Assembly (NCBI RefSeq): GCF_016545825.1
Contig: NC_052618.1
Span: 11,337,398-11,401,397 of the forward strand
Length of the DNA: 64,000 nucleotides
Source of the DNA: Eucalyptus grandis
Taxonomy: Eukaryota > Streptophyta > Magnoliopsida > Myrtales > Myrtaceae
Reading direction: 5' to 3'
The position numbers and the translations under genes are program-made. Positions 46,101 to 56,859 of this stretch are shown piece after piece (positions within the stretch are counted from its first letter, which is position 1; the number at the start of each line of letters is the position of its first letter). The notes beneath the pieces were generated by a model. The model searched no databases and was not told the origin of the DNA. It saw only the letters and a list, made by a program, of their open reading frames with translations.

Positions 46101-46996
46101 CTGCAACTGTCCTCACCCTCACCTTCTCCAACCTAACCAACGTGAACATGAAAGAAAACGGCAACGCACGTCAGGAAAAACATCCCAGCTGAAGATCCCC
46201 GATTTACTAAATCATAAGCCAAGTACATGTCGAGGAACTTGCATGAGAAAATCCTGTACATACCCAAGAGAAACAGCCAAGACGAAGGTCACGGCAGGGA
46301 CGAGGTTGGCCATAGCCGAGGCGTAGGTTGCAGATGTCATGGATAAGCTTGCTAGGTACAAATTTTGCCCCATTGATCCCCTGCAGTTCATTCAATCAGA
46401 GTCAACAATAAATGTCCAGAAACTTCCCCATGCATGAACACCTGAGTCTTCCATATTTATGTACTTAGAAGTCTCTTTTAGAAGAAAAATCTAGTAAAGG
46501 TTGCATCTAGTCTGCTGCAGTAGATGGAAACATGGCTTTTATGCTGTTTACGAGTGCTATCTTTATAGCATCACAAGACACTAGGCATTTCGCAAAGGTT
46601 ATGGATTCAACAACAACAGGCACTTACCCAAATAGCACACAAAAGAAGGCTTGCACCAGCACTGTCCATGTTATCTTTGTCCTGCTCTTCCTGTTATATG
46701 TGAAAGAAGGAAATCAGTATACGCATACGTATTCGAATAGATTGATATCACAAAGGGAAAAAGTATACTCCGTTTGACAGGAGAAGTGTGTGTGACCTTT
46801 CTAAGAAGAAAGCCAGTGGGGCCAGCACAGCTGTCGCGAACATGAACCGATAAGCGATGACCACTGACAGGTTCATTCCGTCGCTCGCAGCGAGCTTGTA
46901 CAGTATGTTGACGCCAGCGAAAGCAACCTGGACGACCACCATCATCAGTGCGGCCTTCATTTCGTGCATGGCCTCGAACAAACGATACATCGCCAT
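43122..46996 (-). CDS. WAT1-related (EamA/MtN21) transporter, copy 3
   Basis: Seven exons: 46,797-46,996 (ATG at 46,996), 46,628-46,690, 46,264-46,380, 45,883-46,132, 43,736-43,894, 43,469-43,620, 43,122-43,368 (TAA). All junctions are GT-AG and in frame; 1,188 nt, 395 residues. The product has two EamA domains and about ten membrane helices, starting MAMYRLFEAMHEMKAALMM and keeping LYKLAASDGMNLSVVIAYRF, GSMGQNLYLASLSMTSATYA and GPVFVSVFNPLMLVTVALAG. Relatives are plant drug/metabolite carriers (auxin or amino-acid movement at vacuole or plasma membrane); the substrate here is unknown. A CAA-to-TAA change removes the last nine residues and one Arg is deleted in the tail, probably harmless. 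Intron 4 is 1,988 bp because two MITEs sit in it. Confidence 0.85.
43957..44653. mobile_element. PIF/Harbinger-like MITE in intron 4 of copy 3
   Basis: 43,960-44,650 (691 bp), ends GGGCGCGTTTAGTAAC and GTTACCAAACAACCC, bordered by TAA on both sides. The empty site GCAACATGCAAATGACC is in the same intron of copy 4 (near 57,722). Arms carry TTGTTCTCGGG words; the core has CGAGGC/GCCTCG words with inverted symmetry. Confidence 0.9.
44925..45656. mobile_element. Second MITE in intron 4 of copy 3
   Basis: About 732 bp, ends GGGCTCGTTTGTTTG and CAAACAAATGCGCC. The empty intron site in copy 4 (near 57,965) reads CTTAAATCACTCGG. The 3-bp duplication is not perfect (TTT/ATT). Arms hold TTGTTCCTGGGAACAAAA; the core is an extreme GC-rich palindrome of GGCGAGGC and GCCTCGCC words (about 45,170-45,420). 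Confidence 0.75.
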
Positions 46997-47187
46997 CGCT
47001 CGAAACCCTCCCTCCCTCCCCCCTCCCTCTCTCTCTCTTTCTTGAGATATCGGTTCCTTGAACGAGTGTAAAAATATCTTTGTTAAACGCGAAAATTGAA
47101 ATAAGATGGGATCTGCTGAATCTTTGTACTGGAGATGAGTAAGAAAGTGAAGAATGGATGTTGCAGAAGAGAAGAGTGTATGTGGGA

Positions 47188-47299
47188 TAAATATATAATG
47201 CAACACAGAAAGAGGCCACCAGGTGCTTTGCTTGGTTAAGTAGTCACGTCACAATGCAGTAAAGGACCCTCGCACGTGCGAGCCCCGGGCTGGCACGTG
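47188..47299 (-). promoter_or_regulatory. Core promoter of WAT1-like copy 3
   Basis: TATATATTTA box at 47,188-47,197, about 195 bp before the ATG, and G-boxes CACGTG at 47,273-47,278 and 47,294-47,299, with CACGTCAC near 47,245. G-boxes bind bZIP and bHLH factors and often confer light or abscisic-acid response; that role here is inferred. Confidence 0.65.
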
Positions 47300-47429
47300 C
47301 CAGGAAGAAGAGAGAGAGAGTCCATTTGGGTGTTAGCTTATTCAGTGCGCAGTGGTCAAACAAATCCAAGGAAGTGGAACCGCTTTTTAGGGCAAAGGCA
47401 TCGCGTGGCTTCACGGATGATCACAATCT

Positions 47430-48830
47430 CCACTAATGACATGTATAAGTTGATGCGGAGTATTACTTTACTTTATTATTGTGTGCTTAGCTACCCATTC
47501 AGGCTGATCGAATTAATTGGATGCCTAAGTTTATTTTGCGCTTTGAGAGCATCTATTTGTTTGCAGAGATTGATTGGGTCAAAAAATTCGGATGCTCTAT
47601 ACCATTAAAACATATATACTACGCACTTAAGTCCTAGAATACATGGAAGCTCATATGCTGTAGTAATTGAGGAGTAGTCGTGTGCACATGCCAAATTGGT
47701 GCAGCCTATTAATGTTTATTATTGTACAGGCTAGTTGTATGGATTTAATATAGTTATAAACCTTTCAATCGATATGTAATAATCATAATCCTTGACTACA
47801 CATTAGAGACGTCCTAACACAACAGCCATGGTGCTTGCCAATCAAAGGATTCCATGGAAAGAATAAAAGCTCGACTTGACTACACATTAGAGACGTCCTA
47901 ACACAACCGCCATGGTGCTTGCTCAGACGGGAATAATACACTTGGGTGAACATTGTCGAGCTGCGGGGATGGATTTATTTGCTTGTCACGCATGGGTGCG
48001 TTGTTGAGAATGATAAAGTAGAAAAAAATAGAATTAGGAAAATTTCTGAGGTGCATAGAGTGCGAAGTACATTAGGATTGCCCTTTTGATATCAAGTTAA
48101 GAAGACATTCTCTATCAAAGGAGATTTATGCATAATCCTAGGAGGTATGAGGAATCAACTAAACGTTGCTGACACGTATAAAGGGACTTAGATATGGACG
48201 TGATGATGCCGGGGTAATCATTTAGATTCCCGGTGGATGCATGTAGACACACCAAAAAGAAGCATGCTATATTTTCTTCCATTTTTCTATCTTCTTTTCA
48301 TGGGTGGCTCACTAAGTTTGTATGTGATAGCACTGCTAGGATTCGCCATTTTTCCTCCATCATCTATCTTCTTTTTCATAGGGTGGCTGCCTAGATTTGC
48401 CTATGATAGCACTATTTGCGATTCACCGCAAAATCATAAGAAAATAGAGAACAAAAGTGAGAATAGAAATCAAGATACAAGGTTTTTATCTTGATTTACT
48501 CTTTAAATTAAGGCTATATCTAGCAGGTGATTCCACTATAATTAGTATCTTATGCTCTCAATTACATTCTTCAATTACAAGAGAAAAATAATATATACAC
48601 ACACCCAATTGCTTTTCATGGGTTCAAGTTAAAACTACTAATAAAATATAAGCTCAAACTATTAAAAACCTTCTAGCATCTCGAGGCCGCTGCCCTCTCA
48701 ATTTTGGACCTTGCATGCTCATTGGGGAGTAAGACCTTAGTGCCATTTATTGATGGAGAGTATAAATCACACTGCAACAAGTGGCTTTACGACGATCACA
48801 AACAAGTGAAGAAATTAAAAAAATGATAAT
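47430..48830. other. Upstream spacer of unit 3
   Basis: AT-rich noncoding, paralogous to 16,787-18,780 but shorter; a local duplication of CATTAGAGACGTCCTAACAC is at about 47,804 and 47,886. No gene. Confidence 0.5.
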
Positions 48831-48833
48831 AAA

Positions 48834-49150
48834 TGGCGGCACTGGCGGGCACGCGGGTGGGAAAACGCCTGGCGTGACGTTATTGAACGCTGGGTTACCG
48901 TGGGATGGCGCTCCTCTCATGCAAATCGGGCGTCGAGATTGGCTTCGACGTCCCTTCCTTTCGAGCACGCGCACCTGCGACTGTGCTTGTCCAAAAAAGT
49001 TCGTGTCGGGTCGCGTTGCTTTCCACTGCCCCACTTTCGACTATTTTTTGACTCCACTAACAGAAGCTGCAGCCAATGTGACCTTTCGGATTTGAGACCT
49101 AATTTGTCTTTTGCTTCGATCTTTACTAAGCACTCGATTCCACGATCTGT
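48834..49150. other. GC-rich conserved block, unit 3
   Basis: Paralogous to 18,783-19,112; here the G-box is changed to CACGCG. Noncoding. Confidence 0.5.
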
Positions 49151-49559
49151 CTGGCATTGTCCTTAATGGACCGGTGAATTCGTTCGTATTTTTAATATAT
49201 GACGATAAAATTATCCAAAAAATCTTTAATTTATTATATTAAATCAATTTAGTTCAAAAATTTTAATTATGTTAATTGAATCCTAAATTCTTTTATGCTT
49301 TACTAATTGAGTTTATCTAGTTAATTTTAATAAAAAATCACATTCGCCAGGTAAGTAACAAGCCCTCTCCGGAATTTGTCATATGCATTTGCATCCAAGG
49401 CTCTAGCAATAAAATATCAAAAACCCATAAGCGTAATGATGTAGCAGGCACCTATAACCGTCCAGCTTAGAGGAATACAAGAGATGACTAAATTAAGCCC
49501 GTCCCATGCTAAACGATTTAAAAAAAAAAAAAACAAGATATAGGAGTCTGAATTGCTGC

Positions 49560-50790
49560 ACTCCGTCAGGCCAATAAACAGGGCGGAAAAAGATGCTAAT
49601 CTAAAATATAGAAATCCAAATGGTGCACGAACCTAAACCACGGTCGGACCTCATCCACCAGCCCGAGCACCTTCGAGCAATCCACAGCGTCCTTACTTTT
49701 TAGCCCCGTCACCACACACTTCACGATCATCAAGAGCATGAGAGCATAGAACTCCAAAGACCAAAAGGAGGGTGAGTGACACCGCGAATTCCCCATCCTC
49801 ACTCGCCTCCTTCACAACCGGCTATGGCAACAATCCACCTCTTGCCTTCCACCCCCCACTGTTAAACTGATCTGCCACCGTGTACAAGTACACTGCAGTC
49901 AAATCGATCCCGTTTCGGAGAAGAAGAAATTTTAACAACCTAGAGCCCTTCGCGCACGGCGTCCGCGTTTGGAGAGAAGCCGTCAGCCCACCCCGAGGAC
50001 TCGAAGCAGCCCACGCCTTATTCTTCAGCCATTCTGGACGTGGACCGCAGTGGGCTTACTGGCCAGTTTTGAGGAGAGCGAACCGTCAGGCTTCTTCTTC
50101 AACACCTGTCGAGGGTCGACAGCCCTGTAGGTCTGGAGGAGGCGGGACTGGGGATATCTCTGCATCTGGGAAAGTTAAATATGGGTAAAAAATCAATCAA
50201 GGGGAGCGGAAATATGAATCAAATGAAAATTAAATATGGGAAAAAATGGTCTGAGAAATGGGTCTAAATGGGTTAGCGAAAACCCACTGAGTTTAAACCC
50301 ATGGCATTTTTTAACTTTATAAAAATATTTTTTTATAAAAATCGTGCTGCTTCGCGAGGGACCGGATTGCGCTCTGCTGCTTAAAAAATTTAAAATTCAT
50401 TTTAAAAAATATTTTAAAAAGAATTGCTTTTCCATTAAATTTATATTGCATAAAAATTGTTTAAAAAATTTATTGTATAAAAATGTTTTAACAATACTTT
50501 TTTTTTATAAAAAAAATCATAAAAATGGCCGGCAGCGGCAGCGGAGGGCTTTATACGTTTTTTGAACTTTTTATTTTATTTACTATTTTTAATTTAATTT
50601 GAAGTTTTAATCCAATTAGCATATAATAGAAATGGGGCTTCGCGGCAGGGGCGGTGGCGAGGTTGGACTCATTTGTCGCCCCTACTAGTGTCCTTACTTT
50701 GGTCAGTTCCACCACCAACACAGGTGAGCACTGAGCAGGGACTCAAGCTTGGGGAGAGAGGGGGCTTGGGGGGCCATTGTAGGGATGTGT
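49560..50790 (-). pseudogene. Separase-like pseudogene, unit 3, broken by AT-rich blocks
   Basis: Exon pieces collinear with unit 1: the SKVLGLVDEVRPWF region at 49,640-49,740, the PYSVHVQR-region homologue at about 50,030-50,160, then more exon 1 sequence at 50,341-50,381, 50,523-50,551 and 50,640-50,672. Between these lie three AT-rich blocks absent from unit 1 (about 50,157-50,340, 50,382-50,522 and 50,552-50,639). An extra exon-like piece (LYTVADQFNS, near 49,870) is kept here and not in unit 1. Many stops; nonfunctional. Confidence 0.5.
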
Positions 50791-51279
50791 GGGGGAAACG
50801 ACGGTGGGGGTCTTCTTTTCTCGGGGCGCGAAAAATCAGTCGGAACGGCGGCGTTTTTGGAGACCAACTAAAGGAGAGAGTAGACCTTGCGCTCCTACGC
50901 GCAAGTGCAAATTTCTTTCTAATTAGATTTAGGGGATAATAGCATAAATGATCTATGTACTTTTGGTTAAATGTGCAATGTTGTCCTAAGATTCTGATTT
51001 GTCTGTGAATTATAGCCCAACATGTGACATCATTTATAGACTTTTAATTTGTTTCTATATAAGTCATGAACTATTGGTAAATGTTCAATATAGTTCATAA
51101 ATCATATACAAATATTTAAAAGTCTAGGGGATGGCATTAAGTATTGGGCCAGACTTTTTAGAGATTATATTGAAATAATTAAAAGTTATTGTATATTTGA
51201 CCAAAATTTGGAAATCTCATTAAATAAATTGTAAAATTCATGAATGACATTGCAAATACATAAATTTAGTATTATCCCT

Positions 51280-53710
51280 AGTTTTATTTACCTAAAATAT
51301 ATAGTTTTACTTGTTTTTACAATTTTGATAAGTCTTGACATGATGTTACCTACCACATTACACCACAAAAGCACGACCTAATTTCGCAAAAAATGGATGA
51401 ATTTGGTCAAACATTTTAATTATAGTTAAAAATGGATATTTTGGCACTTATACTACTCAACGTTCTTATCATTTGCACATTTACTAATTTTCAACGCGAG
51501 AATCACATATTCTATCTCCATATTGAATTTAATAAAGTGGGTACATTGTAAAATCCATGTTAGCTATTTGGATAAAACATTCAATAATTGATTCATCTTC
51601 GAGTTTAATTGCATCGTTTGAAATTGATCGATTTAATATAAGTAACTAAGTATAGGATAAGGCATTCGTTCCTGTAGGTATCGTGTGGTATATGAACTGA
51701 ACATGGGTATTGTACTCAAATGTATGCTGTTATAAGGATGGTTTAAACACTCTTGAGGACTTTTTTTTTTCCTTCTGAAAAATAGGTTATTATTACACCT
51801 GTTACATGTCAATTCTTCACAAATTGCATAACATATTCTGTTAAATTGAAGGCGTCCTTGGTATCGAAAGAAAGAAAATTATTAAATATGAATACTAGAA
51901 GGATTATGGACAAAAGGATCAATTGTGCATTCTTAATTGTATGTTTTCCTTTCATTTTTTTTTTTTTTGGGCTAAAATGTCATTTTCAATGCAAAAAGTA
52001 TTACTAAGTGAATAGAAAGCAATAAAAAAAAATAATTACAAAAAATTACACGTGCACATATTCAGATTGTGCTGAAGGCACGAGCAATTAACTGGTTTTC
52101 TTCAAGACAAATCAACGACTCAGGGAACCATGCGATTTTACGTTTTTTTTTCCTCTTATTTTGATAAATCATATTTTGATCCCTATGTTTTTAATAGAGT
52201 TCAATTTTGGTCCACATATTTTATTTTGTCATAATTCTAGCTTTTGCGATCCTTACCTGTACAACCCTTTAAGTGCAAATTTACACTTTGATCCTTGCAT
52301 TGGCAATGTTGAATTTTCGCGTTTTCATAAGAAAAAGAAAATTTGCCTCTTTTTTATGATTTAAAAGATGGCCTAATGAAAATATCAAATCAATACAAAC
52401 TATAGAAGATGTGATACCTTTATATAAGTTCATTGAGTCAATTTGACACAATTGGTTTAACTACATGCTATAATGAGTAATGGCATCCTTATTTCACGTT
52501 CATATCCACATAAACATATTTAGAACTACTCTTGTGAAAAAAAAAAAATCAGGTGGGGATAATTCTCGAGCTCTATTTTTATGAGAAAAATAATTAATTT
52601 GAAAATATTTTTCAAATAATGGATGTTTGTATTATTTAAAAAAAAATGAATAAACGAATTATATTTTCATTGTTCATGAAAATTTTTAGACATCAAACAC
52701 TATCAATGATAAAAATATTTTTCATTGATAAATTATTTCAGGTGATACAAATAAATATTTTTTATAAGTTATTTTTCAAATTATTTATTTTTCACAAAAT
52801 AAATGAAACCTTGAATTATAATCGTTCGCAAGGTACATTTGTGGGATCATTGACTCACTACTTAGTTTGATAACCTGATACGACAAAAGAAAAAATAAAA
52901 TGTGAAATGTAATTATATTTGTGTTTACCACCATGAGGGGGGCTGTTTTTTCTGCACTCATCTAATTAATATTCATGCGTAAATTTTTTCCTGTGAGTAT
53001 AAGAAAAATACGTGCATATTACAAAAGTGAATATGTAAATTATGGAAACTAAAAGAAATCCTCCAATTATGACAAAAGAAAAACTCTTTGCAACGACCTG
53101 TTTACATATATAGTCACAGTACATAATTCATTGATTGCTAGCATACAATTTATTTCAAATCGCTTGCAAGATGAGAATTACAGCTCTAATTAGCGTAGGT
53201 TGCCGATCATTGTTCGTCGGCGATCCAACAGAGTGATCTCAGCTGACATTTCCCTTCGCCACCAGGAGGTCTGCACATCAGAGAAAAAATAAAAAAAATT
53301 GAATAACATAATAAAGACTGGACCTTCCACATGTAGACTTTCCCGATTATATCTAACGACAAATTCAAGATTAGTCAAGCAAGAGTAAGCGAGGACGATT
53401 GATCAAATCTGGGGCTCTTTACAATGATTTCAATCAAGAGAAGAATCAAGTGCTAAATCACTGATCCTATGATCATCTTCTTGCTAATTCGAGCAGCTCA
53501 GATTAGTTACTATGTCATGTCATTCAAACTAATGTAGGGGATCGGGCATGAACCTGATGCCGTCGGGAGCACATGGACATTCCCGCAATCCTGATCAACA
53601 TTGATTCGTAGTTAAATGACCAGAGGCCTTACTTTTGCGGCATCAAGTATGAATTTCCAATGGCGCGTGGGATAGTTCTTTCAACGCCATGCCGGAAACT
53701 CGAACTATTT
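51280..53710. other. AT-rich spacer of unit 3
   Basis: No gene. The first part is paralogous to 31,660-33,540; 53,110-53,710 is paralogous to 33,500-34,110, with the same small hAT-like insertion after it. Confidence 0.5.
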
Positions 53711-53713
53711 AGA

Positions 53714-53969
53714 CGGGGATGTCAATGGGTCGGGCCAGGCAGGGGTTTAATGATCCCGGCCCAGCCTGAAACCTTATAGGGGCATGCTTGACCCGACCCA
53801 AGACCCTAATATCATATTACCAAGAGAATGGGTCAGGCTAGGTTAGGCGGGTTGGGCTAGCGCCTACATCTAAAAATCCCCACAGACTAAGATTTGACCC
53901 TAAAATATCCAAATTTTAGGGTCTAGTCTGACTCGAGTAAGGCTGACGCAGGCTTTTTTGACACTCCTA
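53714..53969. mobile_element. Small hAT-like element, unit 3
   Basis: Starts GGGGATGTCAATGGGTCGGG and ends TTTTTTGACACTCCTA. Flanks ATTTAGAC and GTTTAGAG. Shared with unit 2 (34,111-34,471) but shorter. Confidence 0.5.
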
Positions 53970-54262
53970 GTTTAGAGGGCCACCGGAGACCGCGAGGACT
54001 AAAACCAAACCAAATCCACAAATCGGGGCTTAAAATGATACCAAATCCACAATTCGGGGCTAAAACGACAACGAATTCACTCATTCCGCGCAAAATTAGA
54101 AACGGCAAAACATGCATAAAATGCAAGAGGACTAAAATCAAACCAAATTCACACATTCTGGGCTACAAACGACGCCAAATCCACTATTCGGTGCGAAAAT
54201 TGGAAACGGCAAAACATACATAAAGCGCCAGAGATAGAGAGAGAGAGAGAAACCTGGTTCGG

Positions 54263-54420
54263 CTACTGGAGCCAAGCTCGAGTGGCTTGGCTCGAGCCGA
54301 GACTGAGCTTAGGCTGCGATCGTCGACTAACCGAGCCGAGCTCGATAAAAAGCTAGTCGAGCCAAGGTAGGGGCTTGAGGAGTCGAGCTTGACTGAGGCG
54401 GAGGCACATGGAAATTAAGC
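54263..54420. repeat. GAGCTCG-rich repeat at the end of unit 3
   Basis: Same family as 24,028. In this unit it abuts the point where unit 2 has the cysteine-rich peptide exons, which are missing here. Confidence 0.4.
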
Positions 54421-55039
54421 TCCCTCGACTCCATTACGCATCGCTAATGATATTCGTCCGAGTCGTCTGGATCGTTTCTTGTTACAATGATTTCTTATAA
54501 GTTCGATCGAATTAAATGAATCCAGAATTATATCATCAAGCCATGTTGAGGCATATCAGTTTTCTTAATCGGGGGATGTTCGTATTGGGAGCACGTTTGG
54601 ACAATTGATTAAGCTTGATCTTGGCCCACCATTTATCACCTTCTAGTTGTTTCTTTGTTTTGGTCAAAGAAATGATGCATGAAAGGATCTATGGAAAATC
54701 TTAGAAATCACCCCAACATAATAGGTCCATATAATTGTAAAACAAATTAAAATCCAGAAATCAAGGTATATCATCGGAGCATAGTTAACAGAAGTAAGGA
54801 TGCGCTCATACTTTAAGAACAAATATGTGACTACATCCAAGCAAAAGAATTTACGGTGGATCACCAAATTACATATCATGATTAAACTAGTGACAAAAGC
54901 TAAGATGGTAAGAAGACTTTGACTAAGTGGGCAGAATTTTAGAAGTAGGCAATTTAATGAATCAATTAATCTTGGCAAGAAAATCAATGAAAAACAACAA
55001 ATTAGATATATAAAACGTATTGAAATAAATAATTCAACA

Positions 55040-56067
55040 TAGTGGTGAGCAAGAGTTTAGGTAATCCAATTCCCAGTTCCAAAGGGAGAACCAGACCTCC
55101 CGGACAGATTGTTTTTATGTATATTTTATTTCTTTAAAGGCAAACCTAATAATCCTAACCTAAGCCAAGCTAGTAAGCCTCATTGCCTAAGATTGTCTAA
55201 GGGAAGAAGCAATATTGTCCTCAAAATTCATCGTTTCAATTACTTCACTTGCCAACTATTTTACCATTTAATTTCACTCCCTCTCATCCCTTCCTCAACT
55301 CTTGAATCTCTTTTGTAGCATTTTGTAAGACTATTATTGACTGTTTTAGAATGTATGATTTATTATTTAAATATTCTAACACTCCTCAGTATGCTTAGTT
55401 TAATCTTTTTGCCTAGTACTAAGTGTAAAAATATAAATGGGAAGGCAAATGGGGCTCATAAAGATTTGAACTCAGAACCAATAGTATGTTAAATCTTGTG
55501 GAGTCGTTATCCATGGTTCTAAAAACTTCAATTATTAGATAAAAACATGATTTATTATTTTAATATTTTAACATCTTTCTCTTTCTCTCTGCGCACCTCG
55601 TTACAAACAACAGCAATAGCAAACTACAAGAGCCGCCACTAGCTGTAGCAGCAAGTAAAGGAGATGACCCTCTAGGCCTTGAACACGATAATCCAGCTCC
55701 ACTTCGAGAAGACTATCAAGAAAAAGCGCATCATCGACAAGCAGAAGGAGGTCCATTGCCTCTTCCTCCTCCTCTTCATCTTTCTCGTCCTCCTCCTCAA
55801 TGGTATCTCCCAATCGTTGTCCTGCCTCCAATGCTGCCATGTTGGGTCTCGAACTCCCTCCTCTTCCTTGCCCACCTGGTCTTCTACATCTCCATTGCCC
55901 AGACTCTCCGCACCAGGAACGGCTTTCAAGTACCGGCCACGGTGCCACGGGACTAGTTCCACAGGATCACCTGAAATTGGACCGAACTGGGACTGATTCC
56001 GAGCACATCCGATTTGGTCCTTGATTCCTAGATGGGATTGGACCAGATTAGGAATCGATCACCTCTA
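55040..56067. mobile_element. hAT-like element carrying a gene fragment
   Basis: Starts TAGTGGTGAGCAAG and ends ATCGATCACCTCTA, ends of the TAGGGGTG type, with GGTTCC-like words near both ends. It replaces host sequence found in the other units (for example 5,890-5,955), so a local deletion accompanied it and no 8-bp duplication is left. Its right half holds a coding-like stretch (55,690-55,945). No transposase. Confidence 0.5.
55690..55945 (+). pseudogene. Captured membrane-protein fragment
   Basis: The plus strand reads LHFEKTIKKKRIIDKQKEVH then CLFLLLFIFLVLLLNGISQ, a basic stretch followed by a membrane helix; after a frameshift another frame reads NSLLFLAHLVFYISIAQTLR, a second helix. 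The pattern looks like a small uncharacterised plant membrane protein, but I cannot name it. It lies inside the hAT-like element and is frameshifted, so it is a captured, dead piece. Confidence 0.4.
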
Positions 56068-56253
56068 ATTATGTTAAGAGGTGGTGCAAATTGTTAAATA
56101 TCTAACTTATAAATTTGTTAAGACATCTAGAGATAATATAGTATATTTTCTTTAAAACTTGGTACGATTGGGTCATAAAATTAAATGGCTTCAGGACCAT
56201 TCTTATAAAAAGAAGAGCTAACTGAAGTTACTCTTTTACTTAGGTAGCTAGCC

Positions 56254-56276
56254 TATATATATATATATATATATAT
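56254..56276. repeat. (TA)n microsatellite
   Basis: About eleven TA units in the 3' flank of copy 4; the paralogous site in unit 1 (near 6,180) has no such run. Confidence 0.85.
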
Positions 56277-56859
56277 GGGGCTATATCTATACTTAGACGG
56301 TCCTAGCGAAGACCATTTTCGTCATCTCACGTATGCATTATGTCTAGACGACATAGAATTCGTCATGCCCATTATTTCATAATATAATTTATTACGTGGT
56401 ATCCACAAAAATTAGCCAATAATTCTATGCTATACACAGGGAATTATTAGGCGAACCCACATCCACGGAATACCTGACTTATTTCACGCACCTAGTAAGA
56501 CGGAACAAGATCCTGGGTAGATAGCCAAAGATGGATCCCATAAATATTTTCTCAATGGGGTGCACAATTGCATAGAAATGAAATATGTTAATTTGAGATA
56601 TAAAAGCAACTACATGTAGAAATCAAGTATACCCTCCTCTTTAATTGGGCTTTACAAAAAAATTATAACATTGTAATTGAATTAATCATGCAAAAGGGAA
56701 TGGCAAAACGTGGGTATATCTTACAGCCTTTGCATTCTATATCGTATCGACAATGTCTGACTATTTACCAAGATGCCCCCTTCTGGACAAGATGAAGTTA
56801 CCCCCTTTTTTGCACGTTTACATGCCTGCTTGCATTTGGAATAATTGTACATCATACGC

